64,000 bases of DNA from Anaeramoeba flamelloides (taxonomy: Eukaryota; Metamonada; Anaeramoebidae): positions 1,798,001 to 1,862,000 of the forward strand of contig JANTQA010000029.1 in NCBI GenBank assembly GCA_027625915.1, in the 5' to 3' direction. Each line of letters begins with the position of its first letter. The stretch's first letter is position 1. Below the pieces are notes generated by a model. That model saw only the letters and a program-made list of their open reading frames with translations, did not search any database and had not been told where the DNA came from. The translations under genes were made by a program, and so were the position numbers. Below, one piece after another: positions 49,852 to 62,486 of the stretch.

Positions 49852-51996
49852 TATATATATACATATAGAAATTTAAATTTTTCTTGAAGATTGGGGTATT
49901 TACGTTATATATCTGTAGTCACTAATAATATTAAAAGTCTACCGGCCTAAAATAAAAATATATTTTGGAAAAAAATATCACTAAAGATAAATACACTATG
50001 ACATATACTTCCATTTAACTAGGGAACTGAGTAGAAACTTCAAATTTATACATTTTTTTTTAAATAAAAGAAAAAAAAAATACAGAAGTTTCATAAATTG
50101 TACAACATTCAAAAGAATTGATGGTAATCTATAATTTTACTATTTTCTTTTAAATATCTTGAAAACATTATAAATGTGTCCCATAAGTACCATAGAATAC
50201 CATCAAGTTTCGTCAAGTATCTAACCATACTTGTGGTCTTTTGTTTTATCTGTTAAGTGTTCTAGGTTTTTTGAGGTTTTCTATTTTATTTGGAAAATCG
50301 ATAGTTTTTTTTTTTTTTTTTTTGAGTTTTCTATTTAGTGAAGTGTTCTAGTTTTTTTTACTTTAGAAATAAACCGAAAATTAATCAACATTTTCTGTTT
50401 ATTTCAAAAAGTAAAAAAAACCTAAGAAAATCTATTGATAACTCAAATAAAACAGAAAACACAAAAAAACCTAATGACAGTTTTTTTTTTAATTTGAGAA
50501 ATAAAAAGAAAATTTTGGAAATTTTTTTTTAATTTTTAACTTAATAAAAAGTCTAATTACATTTTTTTATTTTTTGAAATAAACGGAAAAGTAAAGAGAA
50601 TTTCAATTTATTTCAAAAATTAAAAAAAAATATAAAGTAAAATCAAAAAAAAAAATATATACAATTTAAAAAAAATACAGAAGCATTTAATATAGGAATT
50701 AATTGGTCCACCGTTTGTAAGCTATTTCTCAGATTTAAAAGGCTTTAAAAATATTATTAAATAACCTTTTGAATATAAGAAAAAAATTTTCGAATGATTT
50801 GTTTTTAAATTCAAAAAAACCCCAAGTGGAAATTGGATTTTTAAACTAAAATTGTAAAATATGTTAAAAATACTTTTTAAAAAAGATCTCCAATTAACCG
50901 GTAATGTTTAAATAATTGAAGTTATAAAAATTGAAAAAATTAGCAAATGTTTCATTTTTTTTCTAAATTTTTCTTTTCAGAACTGTTGGTTATGAAATAT
51001 TTTGGATTGAATATATTAGTTAAACCATGGATTCATTAAGAATTAAAATATGATCTAATTAGTCGTTAATCACCTTAGAATCACATGATTTAAATCACTC
51101 TAGAAGATCCATTATAAATAATATTGAATATTAAATGGTTGGATTATTTTATTCACAATCAGAATTGTTAATTTATTATTTCATTAATAAAAAAAAAGCT
51201 ACTAAAAGGTGAAAAAAAAGATAAAATCAAAGAAAATAAAAAAGAATTAAACTAATTTACAAAAATTTGTTTAATTATATTGAAATTATATCGAAGAAAT
51301 AAAATAAGTTTTATTTTTAAAATTTATTACATAACTAAATTTCTCTTTAGAAAAAATACTAATGAAATCTCAAATTATCTTTCCCAAATAAAAATTTCTA
51401 CACAAATCATATTAAAAAAAAATTATCAGAATCTTTTATATAGTTGTATTTGGTGAACATTTGATCAGAAAATTATGTTCAAATAATTACAAAATATAAT
51501 AAGAATACAATACGAAACTACAAATCGGAAGGATTTAGAATTGTATCTCATAAAAATAATCTCATTAAAAAAATCAAATAAATTCGACACCACATTACCT
51601 TTAATATTACTTTTGTTTAAATATTTCTTTTCTCTGAAACTTAAAACGTAGACATTAGTAAAATATATTTAAATTTTTTCTTTTTTTTTTTTAAATTTTA
51701 TTTTGGATTGTCTAGAACTTGTGAACACAAATATATTTTTTATTAAACTGCCTTATGTTTCAATTCCAATGAGTGTTATGGTGTTGCTACCCCTATATAA
51801 AAGGTTTATGTTGTATTTTTTAACCTTGAATTAAAAGTAAGTCAACTAAAAAAGCACATTTTAACAGCCAACAAATAATTACAGAATCTTTTTGTGACGA
51901 GATCAGAAGATTTGGTAATTTTTTTTTGAAAATTAATAATAATTTTTAAAAATAAGGGGTTTGTGATCAAAACAATAAACAAAAAAAATTCATTAA
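49852..51996. other. A/T-rich stretch with decayed S/J repeats
   Basis: 50100-50240 is a decayed family-S hairpin with CATCAAGTTTCGTCAAGT units. 50210-50350 has AGTGTTCTAGGTTTTTTGAG-type sequence shared with about 21560-21620. The remainder to 51980 shows no gene. Confidence 0.5.
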
Positions 51997-53475
51997 TTTT
52001 TTTTTTTTTTTTATTGAGGAGGAAGTGTAGATTACACTCTAAGTGCCCTTTTACTTAAATTCCCTTTCAGAAATTTAAGCGTAAAATCATAGATTTCACG
52101 ATTATTAATTAACGAAAATAATTTTAAGCTATCATAATTTAAAATTATTTCATTAAAATTTAATTCTTTTAACTTTTTCAGAAAAATTAATCTATCTTTT
52201 TTATAGGAAGGACATACCCATAAAAAGTGATCAATATTTTCTATTATCTCCTTATGTTCATATTTTAAACATAAAGGACAAAATTTATTTGAATTTTTAT
52301 TTATTACATAATAATATCTATTTAAGCAGTTGGTAAATGTTCTGAATTTTAGAATTGTTGAACTTGATGGATAACTTAAGTATCTTTGATTAATAAATAA
52401 ATTTTTTTGGTTTTTTAATTATTGCGAAATATTTTTGTACCTTCCAACTGGTAGAATTCAACAACTCATTATAATTATAATTATAAATTTCCTTTTTTAA
52501 GAAGGTTTAAACTCTCCGACTTCCAGTTAATTTTATTGTTTATTCTATGATTAAATTTTATTAATTTTTTCCAGATAGGGTAGAGATAATTCTTTTAATT
52601 TATTTTTTGAATTTGAATTTCTTTTTTATTGATTGATATTACCAAATTTTCGAATTTAAATTCTGTTTTATAAATAAGAATTGGTGTGTTTCTGTTTATT
52701 TTGCAGATTTCAGTAATACATGTATTAATCCAAGAGTTTAAATAGTTTAGGGTTGCTATTTTATAATTATATATTTCTAATCCATATGTTAATTGACTTA
52801 ATATAAAAGATTTAAATAATCTTATTTTTAAATTATTTGTTAATAAATTATTATTGAATAATTGTTTAGAACTATTATAAGTTTCTTTTGCCTTTTTTTA
52901 GGTTATAGACTAAATGTGAAATTTTTTTCCAAATAAATTCCCAAATATTTAATTTTTTGATAAATCTTGAGTAATTTCTGTTTTGTCTTCATTAGGTTTT
53001 AATCCAAATTGGACAATTACTTGATATATAGCATCAAATTTTTCATTTATTTGATTCATATTCCCTTTTATGATTAAAATTAAATCATCTGCAAACATTT
53101 GACAATGATTTGTTAATGGTATTATTTTTAATAATAGAAAATGTGAAATAAGAGCAAATATAATCGGTGATAAGGGATCCCCTTGGAATATACCGAGTCC
53201 TTTTCCTTGATAATATTTTACCAAAAATTTTTTGAATAATTTTATTTAAAATAAACTTTTTTTATTGTTTTCCTAATTATTTTAAAACTGATTGAGTCAA
53301 AGCATTTTGCTATATCAATCATTATAATATGAGTTTTATCATTTTTATTTTCATTATTTGTTTTTATCTGATTGTAAATATTTAAAAAGTTTAATACCGC
53401 AACACGAGTATCAAATTTTTTTCGAAAGCCAAACTGCGCTTTATGAATAAATTCCCAACAAGGCTCAATAAGTTT
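51997..53475 (-). mobile_element. 5'-truncated LINE (non-LTR retrotransposon) with poly-A tail and target duplication
   Basis: Read on the minus strand from 53475 to 51997. Reverse-transcriptase pieces appear in order: QFGFRKKFDTRV, IDIAKCFDSI (motif A), GIFQGDPLSPIIFAL (motif B), FADDLILI (motif C) and GLKPNEDKTE. Further down comes INTCITEICKIN, and near the 3' end a zinc-knuckle-like CPLC...HFLWVCPSYKK. The element ends CTCAATAAAAAAA. Several frame breaks and stops mean it is dead. The 13-base flank AAAAATTCATTAA occurs at 51984-51996 and 53476-53488, a target-site duplication. The endonuclease domain is absent by truncation. Confidence 0.92.
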
Positions 53476-53801
53476 AAAAATTCATTAATTTTGGTTTCAG
53501 TTTGCAAGGTTTTGTTTAGATTTTGTTTACATAGAAAAAAACGTAAATTTTTTACTATTTTTTAAATAACTACGAGTATTTTGTAGAAGCTATCTTGACA
53601 AACCGAATTTTTTAAAATGGTCTACGAATTATTGTGACTAAAGTTAAAACAAATGGTTTAAATTCAAAATTAAAATTTAATTGATTTAATAAAATAAATT
53701 ATTTTTTTTTTCATTTTTTCTGTTAAATTCTTAGAATAGAAAAAATAAAATAATAAGAAAAAGAAGGCGAAAAAGCAAAATCAAATTTTTCGGAAATTCA
53801 A

Positions 53802-54498
53802 TTATTGTGTTCCTATATGATAGCCAGTCATGCACCCCTGTGAAGACTCGATTGTTGATCCACAGCAAGTCCAAACTCTCAAATTTCTTACTTTCCATTT
53901 CCCAGGATGATATTTACACGAAGTGGCGGAGTTTAATTTAGGCTTATATTTTTGATCACAATTTTTACAGAAGATTTCTGGGATTATTCGGGTGATTTGC
54001 ATTAATTTATCATGCTTTAATTTTTTTAAATGATCAACATCGATTGAAGACACAATTTTTTCATATCTTTCTTGTAATTTTCGAATTTCTTCCTTTTGGA
54101 TTTCTGCAATTTGAAGCATTCTTCTGTTCATTTCGACTAACCCATTTATATTTTCATAAACACAAGTTTTTAAGTGTTCATTTAAATCTGTTCGAAGTCC
54201 AACAAAATCACAACCAAAATCTGAATGTGGACAATGAAGTATAATTTTCATACACTCATTTTCTAAATGAGTTTCCAAAAGTGTGTAGGTAACTATTTAT
54301 TGATCGATTTATTTATTTTTTAAAAAAAAAAATAAAATATAATTCAAATAAAAATCAATTTCAAAGTTTTAAAAAAAAATGAAAGAAAGAGAAAAAAAAA
54401 AAACTTACTTGTTTGATTACAATAATTACAAGTAGACATTCTAAAATCACAATTTTTTAAATGATCCTATTTATTTATCAGATAAGAAAAAATATAAA

Positions 54499-54534
<36 letters not shown>

Positions 54535-57500
54535 TTTAATATATATATATATTCATCTATAGAATTAAATAAATATTTAGAATTAAAATAGTTTATGCTT
54601 ACCTTTATTTTTTTTGCTATTAGATACTGATTACATCCTTGGTTTGGACATTCAACAATTCTATATTCACATTCTAAAAGATGCTCTTCATAATCTTTTT
54701 TCAGAATAATTTTTTGACAACCTTCATTTTGACACATAACTATAAACAAATGTAATAAATGTAAAAAAATTTGAAAAATAAAAAAATTGAAGACATAAAT
54801 ATAAATTTTTGTATAAAAAAAAATAATTAATAGAAATTTAATCTTATAATGACTAAATTTCAAATTTTTCATGTAATTATATTTCAAACGTCAAAATTCA
54901 CCATTAGAAAAACTTTGGAAAAAATGAGAAAAATATTTCAAATTATTTATTATTTAATTTTTAAACTTGTAAATTATATTGAAAATTGAAAAATTATTTT
55001 TTCAAGAAGTTGCAAATATATTAAAACTCGATTACATAAAAAAAAAAAATTATAACAGAAAAAAAAAAATTAAATTTTCAGTATAGTATAACAGTGTATC
55101 TTTTTTTTTTGTTAGTTTGTTTTTATTTAATTCTGAAAAAGGATATATTTTCTAGATAAAGAGAAAACTTGATAAATTTTAACTACATTTTTTTTTATAG
55201 CACGACTCAGGTTATATAAATTGAAATATTTCCCATAAAATCATTTTTTTGTTGTTTTTGCACTAACTACAGTTTCTTTGTTCTTTTTATTGAGTCAAAA
55301 TAACAATACAATATTCAGAACTACAAAACAAAAAAAAATACTCTGAACGTGGAACTTTTGAGTAGTTTTTGGGGTGTGAAAATATAGGCATGGATTTTCT
55401 TTAATTTAGAGTTGATAGAATATTTGCTTGATAATAGAAAAAATGGTTGAACACGAAAAAAGAAAAAAGAAAACCAAAAAATAAAAAAATAAAATGATTG
55501 AAGAAAAAACTATAAATTGAAGAAAATGTGAAAGTTTCCACTCAGCCTTGACTCAACGATAAGAAAAAAAAAATAAGAAGAGGTAATCTTCTTTTTTATT
55601 TAATTTTTTTCTTTTTTCTTTTTCAAAAAATTTTCTTTTCTGGGTTTCTGAGTCGATCAAAAGTTTTTTTACACTAGTCATATACAAAATTTGTAAGAGA
55701 AGAATATCACCAATAACATATTTCAATATTTTGTCTGGTTTTCATGAAAGAATGATCCCTTAACTGATTTTTTTTTGATTATTACTCCAAAAAAATATAC
55801 ATGAATTATTTTATTTTTTTCCATTTTTTTATATGATTGAATTTTCTTTATATTGGAAAGAAGAGTTACAAAGGAAAAAGATCAAGTGGTTACTTGCTAA
55901 TACTGTGACACTGAAACACGAAAATATGAGTAAATTGGATTTAAAAAACGAAAAAGTAAAGGCAAAAAATATCAAAGGTTAAAAGCAAAGGAAATCAAAA
56001 AGAAAAAAGATAAAAGAAATGACAACAATTAAACAACTAACCATACCAAATGAACTTTCATGATCAACTATCTAGGTAAATTAAATTAACCAAAAGTATC
56101 GTGGTTGTGATTTTGTGCGTTCTTAATTAAAAAAAACATTGGCTTTTTTTTTTTTTTTTTTTTGATTTTTTACCAAATGCTTCTTATAAACCCTTTTTAT
56201 AAACACCTAAATTTTTCTCTTTTCAATTTTTTGTTTTTTGAGTTTTCAACCATAAAAAAAATATTCTTGGTAAAGTTCTTTAATAAATATTCGTGAAATC
56301 CATGATTTTACGCTTAAATTACCTTTAATGAATAATCGTGAAATAATATCTCAATTGGAATTTACACTTCTTTAATAATAATAAATAAATTATTTTTGAT
56401 ATTATTATTTATCATTTTTGACACAGTTTGGTTATCAACACTTTCTTGTTTCATTTTTTTTCCATTATTCAATCAATTTATTATTAAAAAGTTTTTTTTT
56501 TGGTTTAAGATATATTACCATTATCTTATATAAATTGTATTTTGAGTATTTTAAAATTTTAAAGATATAGAATAAATTTGTTGAGGGATTTATTTGAAAA
56601 TGAAAAAAATAAAAAAACTTCAATAATATTTTTCAAAAACGTTGACTCACTTTGTAATGTTGTTGGAAGTGGTTGTATCGAGAATTATCCTCTATTCTTA
56701 TCAAAATAAATTTTCATATTATGAACATCTTTTTTTTTTTTTTATAAAATATTTTTGAAAAAGTTCTCGATTTGGTACTATTAATAAAAGAAAGTTTATT
56801 TGGTAATGTTAATTCAGAGAATATGAAATTTTTCTGAAAAAAAGTCACAGATACTGAAAGCTCACCCATATTTTTTTGAGTGCATTTGATCCTTATTAGC
56901 GTGATAGTTCGATATTCTCGATAAAATTATGGGTGAGCTTTGGTTTGTGTGATTTTTGTCACTTTTTTGAGGAAAAATCTGGATTTTTCAATGTTATTTA
57001 TTTTTGCAAAATAACCTCTTTTTATTTTTTGCAGAAGAAAGAACCAGATGATTTTAATTAAGGATTTATATGAGAAAGATAGAATTAAAAAAGTTCCAAT
57101 ATTCAAAATGTATTTTTTAAAATATCAATCAAATGAACTATTGTTTTATTTCAAAAAAAAAAAAAAAAAAATTTCGTTTGATTGAAAATATGTTCTTTCA
57201 AGAATTGACAAATAAACTCTTTTTCAAGCAAAAGGGCACACCTCTCAAATCATCAATAATATTGAATTTGATTGTTTATAAGATAATTACTTATTGGTGA
57301 TTTTCCTTTTAATTATTCACTTGTTCATTTTTTGTTTTTTTTATTTTTGGATATTGAACAGTTGGAAAATGAAAAATCAAGATAAGAAGAAAACAAATTT
57401 GGAAATAATCTGACAGTATAAAAATGGTAACAGTTTAAGTTTGATTTCGAATGAGCTAGATGTAGGAATTAAGAAAGACCATTATTGGATTGATGCATGG

Positions 57501-59822
57501 GAACAAAGAAAAGAGAAAATAAAGAAAAAAACAATTCCAACAAAAATACCAGATGAATTGTGGCTTTATCTTGAAAATGAGACTTTAAAGAACAAAAGTT
57601 TGATGTGTAAAGAGTTATCAATAACTTGTAAAGAACTTTTTCCCAATTCAAAGTATTCAAAGGTTGTTATTGATTTGATAATTTTTTTTCTTTACAATTT
57701 ACAAAACGAGATTTCTCATTTCAAATAAAAGGGCACACCAATTTTTAAAATATTGAATTTTAATTTTTTATTGTTTTGTTTTAATGAGTTTTAAAGATTC
57801 AGTTGAGTGTTTTTTTAATGTTTTAAAGTGTTTTTTTATATTTTAGAATGATACTACAATTAATTTGATTCAATTATGAATAATTCGTGAAATTTTCTGT
57901 GCCCTTTTATTAGCTAAAGAGTTTAGTTCCTGAGAAAGAAAAGAAAATTAGAAAACAAAAGATCTCAACTTTTGAAAAATTGTAAATGAAATTACCACCA
58001 ATTAGCAAAAGAAATATTAATAAATTAAAATTGAACGATGATATACAATCCGAATTTGAGGCAATGTGGATATTAGTTTTCTGTCTAACTGCATATTTAT
58101 TGGACTTAAATAATGCCAAGACCATTAGAAATTGTATAAATTTTATGGATTTTTGTTTTTTCAAAATGTTGTTAGTTGGTCAAAACATTTTCTCAATCCA
58201 AATTCAAAATTTCACTTAAAAAAGTTCAAAAACCAAAATTCAATCTTGCAGACCCTTCTCATAACATTATTTCTTGTAAACCTTGTTGAACTGGGCTTAG
58301 AATAAACTAATATACTTGAATATAAGGTGGATAGCTCGAAGCGTTATAGGTAAACAAAATCGATTTTAAATTTGTATTGATTTGTTACAGAAACTTTATT
58401 AAAAAACAAAAATTATTACTTATCACTTCAAATCCAAAATTTGCAAAGAATTTTAACTTCCCTTCAACAGATAAGCAATTAAATGGATAACATCGAATAA
58501 TTAGATTAATTATAATTGTCTCTGAACCTCAAATTCGGATATTCCTTTTTGCCAAAATAAAAAACTTATCACATTAAAATAATAAAGATTGAATTTCAAT
58601 TTCATTAATTTTTCTCGGCTTTTTAAAAACCAAATTATTCATTAAATCAAGATTCTCTATTCCAGTGCTCTTGTTTCTTTTCAAGATTTATTTTAAGATC
58701 GATTGATCAATCAGATCCCTTTTGGAAAGTTCTAGAAAGTATGAAAAAAAAAAAAAAAAAAAAAATTACAAAATTATTACTTTGTTCAAATTGACACACT
58801 TTTTTATGTTCTTGGTATTCAAAACGTGGGAATGTTTCCATACAACCATTTTTTTTATTTGTACAATAAACTTTGAAATTTTGTGATCTCTCATGAACAA
58901 TTTGATCGGTTGCCGTGATTGAATTCCTTGGGAATGGCTGAGAGCAGAGAAAGCATTTTCCCTCTTCCAAATTTCCTAATTGATTTAGGATACAGTGGGT
59001 ACAAAAGGTGTGGCCGCAGGGTAAATCAGAAGGATCTGTGAAGGGGTTTTTACAATATTTACAGATCATTGATTCTGAGATTTCCTCGTCTACATACTCG
59101 AATTGTTGAACTAAAAAATAAAAGGAATTTTTTTTTTTTTTTTATTTATTTTATCATTTTGGTTTTTGTAGTTGAATTAATTAATTAGGAAGTAATTTGT
59201 TTGGTAACAATAAAACAAAAAGAAATTGGAATTAATCGAAAGAACAAAATGATTTTTTTTTTTAATTTTTAAAAAAAAAACAAAACAAGAAAAAAATTTT
59301 GGAATTATTTCAAATTTACCTTTAATGGGAACAAACTCTTCTTTTTTTGTTTGAAAAAACTCTTGTTGTGTGTTTGTTTCAGCAAGATCTTGTTCAACCT
59401 GAACAGTTTGTGTCTTGTTTTGTTGTTTTGTTATGGTATTTTTTGGTTCTTGTTGTGTTTGGTTTTTCTTCACGACGTTCGTGCTTTCTTCAGTTTTATT
59501 TTTTTCATTCATTTTATTCGTGTTGGTGTTATTTGTATTCTCATTTCGTTGTTGGTTTTCGTTTTCGTTTGTTTGTACTTTCTCTTCTCCTCCAAGTCGA
59601 TTGATTAATTCATCAAAATCTTTGGGTTTTTTTTTTTCTAAAAAGATTAAGTTCACAAACGGAAAAAAGAAAAAGAAATTTGTTGTTTTTTTTTTTGATG
59701 GTTCATTTGTTTGGTTGTTGTTTAACAATTGAAAAAAGTGGTGTGAAATAGAACAAAATAAAAAAAACAATTACTTTTAAAAATATTCCACCTTTTGGAT
59801 TTTTTTGGAGTTGTTTGTGTCA
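53802..59822 (-). CDS. RING / TRAF-type zinc-finger protein with CHORD-like C-terminus, 460 aa, 6 exons
   Basis: Probable E3 ubiquitin ligase. Exons are 59822-59774, 59637-59320, 59110-58781, 54739-54603, 54466-54409 and 54292-53802; all phases agree. Residues 1-122 are Lys/Thr/Asn/Gln-rich, probably disordered. Residues 139-182 form a RING of C3HC4 type (CKYCKNPF, PCGHTFCTHC, CFLC). TRAF-type fingers follow: YCTNKKNGCMETF, CQNEGCQ...YEEHLLEC, CPNQGCN...DHLKNC, CNYCNQT...THLENEC and CPHSDFGCDFVG. A coiled-coil stretch (MLQIAEIQKEEIRKLQERYE) then precedes a last block with FCKNCDQKYKP, CKYHPGKW, WTCCG and GCMTGYHIG, the Cys/His spacing of a CHORD zinc domain. No MATH/TRAF-C domain. Intron 3 is 4,041 bases; the others are 116-209. 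The start is the only in-frame ATG before the first donor. Family is certain; the CHORD relation is inferred. Confidence 0.92.
57213..57925 (+). mobile_element. family E DNA transposon derivative with helix-turn-helix-like ORF, copy 2 (713 bp)
   Basis: Ends TAAACTCTTTTTCAAGCAAA-AGGGCAC and GTGCCCTTTTATTAGCTAAA-GAGTTTA, TA on both sides. The frame 57441-57728 extends further than in copy 1: ISNELDVGIKKDHYWIDAW, TIPTKIPDELWLYLENE and TCKELFPNSKYSKVVI. A stop separates it from the ATG at 57369 (MKNQDKKK). About 90 percent identical to copy 1 by eye. Confidence 0.78.
57986..58219 (+). CDS. possible 77-aa gene nested antisense in the RING/TRAF intron
   Basis: ATG at 57986 to TAA at 58217. It reads MKLPPISKRNINKLKLNDDI, then SEFEAMWILVFCLTAYLLDL and NAKTIRNCINFMDFCFFKML. 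Codon choice is balanced (GAC, TGT, ACC, GCC present), unlike chance A/T ORFs, and it sits just outside the family-E element. It could be a whole small gene, or a first exon with a donor near the GTTGGT at about 58172. Not recognised. Confidence 0.35.
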   Translation: MKLPPISKRNINKLKLNDDIQSEFEAMWILVFCLTAYLLDLNNAKTIRNCINFMDFCFFKMLLVGQNIFSIQIQNFT

Positions 59823-60016
59823 TGTTAAAATATAATATAGAAAAAATGATTTTATTCAGGCTTGTTTCATCAACAATAATCTCATGAGTTTTCCAAACCT
59901 TTGATTCTTTTCAAATCTTCTCATCAATATCAGACATTATACAACTCTTTCAAACACTTTCCAATAATGTCTAAATACATTCTCAACACTGTAAAAATCA
60001 AAACTTTACTAGTCAC

Positions 60017-60260
60017 TTAAGGTTTAAAATCCCTGAAATTTGAAAAAGGAATACCTTGTTTCGAGTATGGATAATCTTGTGATTTTGGTTCTTAATTGAT
60101 CGATCTTGTGCTTGGTATGGATTTTAATAGTGGTTCAAATAAGAAATTGTTGACAATTTATTTTTATTTTTTTTCAAAAGCTGGATTTATGGTGTAAGAC
60201 TAATAGACTGTAAGTTAAGATATATAAAAAAGGTGGTTTTTGGATTGTAAATTGGATTTT
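60017..60260. mobile_element. family G single arm, copy 4
   Basis: TTAAGGTTTAAAATCCCTGA and then TTGGTTCTTAATTGATCGAT, as in the left arm of 43558-44280; the right arm is not found nearby. Confidence 0.6.
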
Positions 60261-60785
60261 TGAAATGTTTTGGTTTTATTTTGAGGGGTTTATTTTCTTT
60301 TATCGTAATGTATGAATAATATATATGAAATTAGGTTAAGATGTGATATCGTTAATTTTAAAGAATGTATAATAACATAAATCTAAAACTCTGCACTTTT
60401 CAATGTGTTTAATTTCATTTAATAAAAATTAGAAATATATTTATTTATTTGTTTGTTTCTCTACTCAAAAATAATTATCATTAATTTACTTATTTGTATT
60501 TTTAATATCTTCACAAAAAGATAAAAAATTTAATAACCTTCTCAGATAATTATTTTAATCAACTTTGATCAGAATAATTTACAGGTTTTCAAATTTGAAT
60601 AAAATTGAAAAAAAAAATATTGCTATCAGGTATTTTCAAAAAGTTATAGAATTTTTTTAAAATTTTCCTAAAACTCCTTCTTTGTCAGTTGATCTATTGG
60701 AAAATTAGCAATGCAAAATTACGGGAAATATTTATACTAATTAAATTAATAATCAATATATTTATTTACAAATTTTTTATCAAAA

Positions 60786-61316
60786 TAAACCCCATTCCAA
60801 AAATTTGGACAGACCCAAAATCAAAAATAGGTAAAATATAACTCAATTTATTATATTTTTCCAAACCTAATATAAAACCACATTTAAGTAACCGAGTATT
60901 AATGTTTTTATAAGTAATCAATTTCATTCAAACAAAAAAAAAATAAAAATCTAAAATAAAAATCAGTGTGTCCAAAATGATGAAAGGATCTGAATAAAAA
61001 AATGTATGGGTAAATTTGTTGAAATTTCATCTACAATTGTTTATCGATCAAACGATAAGATACCATGGGCAAATTGTATGTGATTTTCCAATTTAACAAA
61101 CTTGACACTAACCTTCTATTAACCATCGAAAAAAATTTAAAGATCTAAAGAAAGAGATTTTGTAACTAGAAAAAAGGACTTGAAAACAAAACAAAATAGA
61201 CAAAAAATGAAAATGTAATTTGTAAAATCAAAATTATTTACAAATTGAATCTAAAATGTGGTATTACTATTCTTTTAACTGTTTAAATTGTGTCCAATTT
61301 TTTGGAATTTAGTTTA
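60786..61316. mobile_element. family F MITE, copy 2 (531 bp)
   Basis: TAAACCCCATTCCAAAAATT then TGGACAG on the left, GTGTCCAATTTTTTGGAATT then TAGTTTA on the right, TA on both sides. Matches 34492-35026. Confidence 0.85.
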
Positions 61317-61828
61317 TTTCCTAAAAATGGAGAAAAAATTATGTAACTTTTTTTTTTTTTTTTTAGGGGGTGGAAATTGTTGCACCACTGAATTTAATCA
61401 ACATGAAGAAGTACAAGATAATTTTTTTAAGCAATACTATACAGTAATACACCCACCATTAGTAAATTTATCAGGAGAGAGCCTCTTGAGAAAACCACTA
61501 TTTTCATCAGCAAGTAAATAATAATCACCTATTTTGTGGATAAAAAATACCATATTACATCCAGATCAGAAAAGTTTATATCTTTAATTTATGTAATGCC
61601 CTATCAACAAACAAATTGAAAGATTATAAAGAACCAATAAATGCTTTTGAATAATTTTGTATATTTAAATTTTTAATAACTCAATATGTTTAATAAAGAT
61701 ATTTAAAAATAAATTTGCGACTCTTTTTTAGAATTAGCTACTGGCTTTCGATCTAAAAAGTTAAGATTTTTAGATTATGTTTTTGTGATTAATTACTTAG
61801 AATTTTATTTTCAAAACCAAATTAATTA

Positions 61829-62402
61829 TAAACTCCATTTCTCTCAAAGGGGCCAAGCCAAAAATGAAAAAGTCACTTTATTTTTAAGAATCAACCAAAC
61901 TTGCACTGTTTAGAAATGTGAGAAATAATAAACTTCATATAAAAGTCAATAAACATAAAAGAAAACCCAGAACAACCCAAAAATTTCAAAAAAAAAAAAA
62001 GCTAAAAAATTTTTTGGGTACATTCATTGAAACGTATCATGCAAAATTCTCAATTTCTTTAGGAAATTAAAAGTGTTAACAATCAGATTTTTTACTTATA
62101 AATATCCATATTTACAAAGAACATATAAGGCCTAACTTTTCTTAATGTTAATAATATTTTTCAAATATTTTTTTTTTTCAAATTAACTTTTTTCATAAAA
62201 AAACTAAAAAAGAAACGAAGTCAAAAAAAAGAAAAAAAAAAGCAAAAAGCAAAATACAAAAAAAAAAAATTGATCAAATTTTGAAAAAATGATTTTGATC
62301 TAAAGATTGAAAATTTAGTTTGTGAAGAATAATAAATTAAACTCATAGAAGGTGTTCTATTTCTTCAATAAAACTGGGTCCCTTTGACTGAAAAAGAGTT
62401 TA
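61829..62402. mobile_element. family B MITE, copy 5 (574 bp)
   Basis: TAAACTCCATTTCTCTCAAA-GGGGCC on the left, GGGTCCCTTTGACTGAAAAA-GAGTTTA on the right, TA on both sides. Closest to copy 1. Confidence 0.85.
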
Positions 62403-62486
62403 ATATAGATATTTTATAAAGGTGAATAATTTTTTTTTTATCATTTTTACTGTTGTTAAAATAAAGCTTTCGGAAAAATTTAAAGC

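Larger units (their letters stand above)
54740..58780 (-). other. 4,041-base intron of the RING/TRAF gene
   Basis: GTAATA donor to TATAG acceptor. It contains the family-E element at 57213-57925, an imperfect hairpin at about 56838-56972 (AGCTCACCCATA and complement), and a plus-strand open frame at 57986-58219 that could be a nested gene. The stretch 54900-56800 shows nothing beyond A/T-rich sequence. Confidence 0.85.

Noticed and set aside
59347-59732. Three overlapping plus-strand ORFs rich in Phe, Val, Leu and Cys
   Set aside because: They are the antisense of exon 2 of the RING/TRAF gene, whose Asn/Gln/Thr/Lys-rich sequence gives long open hydrophobic frames on the other strand.
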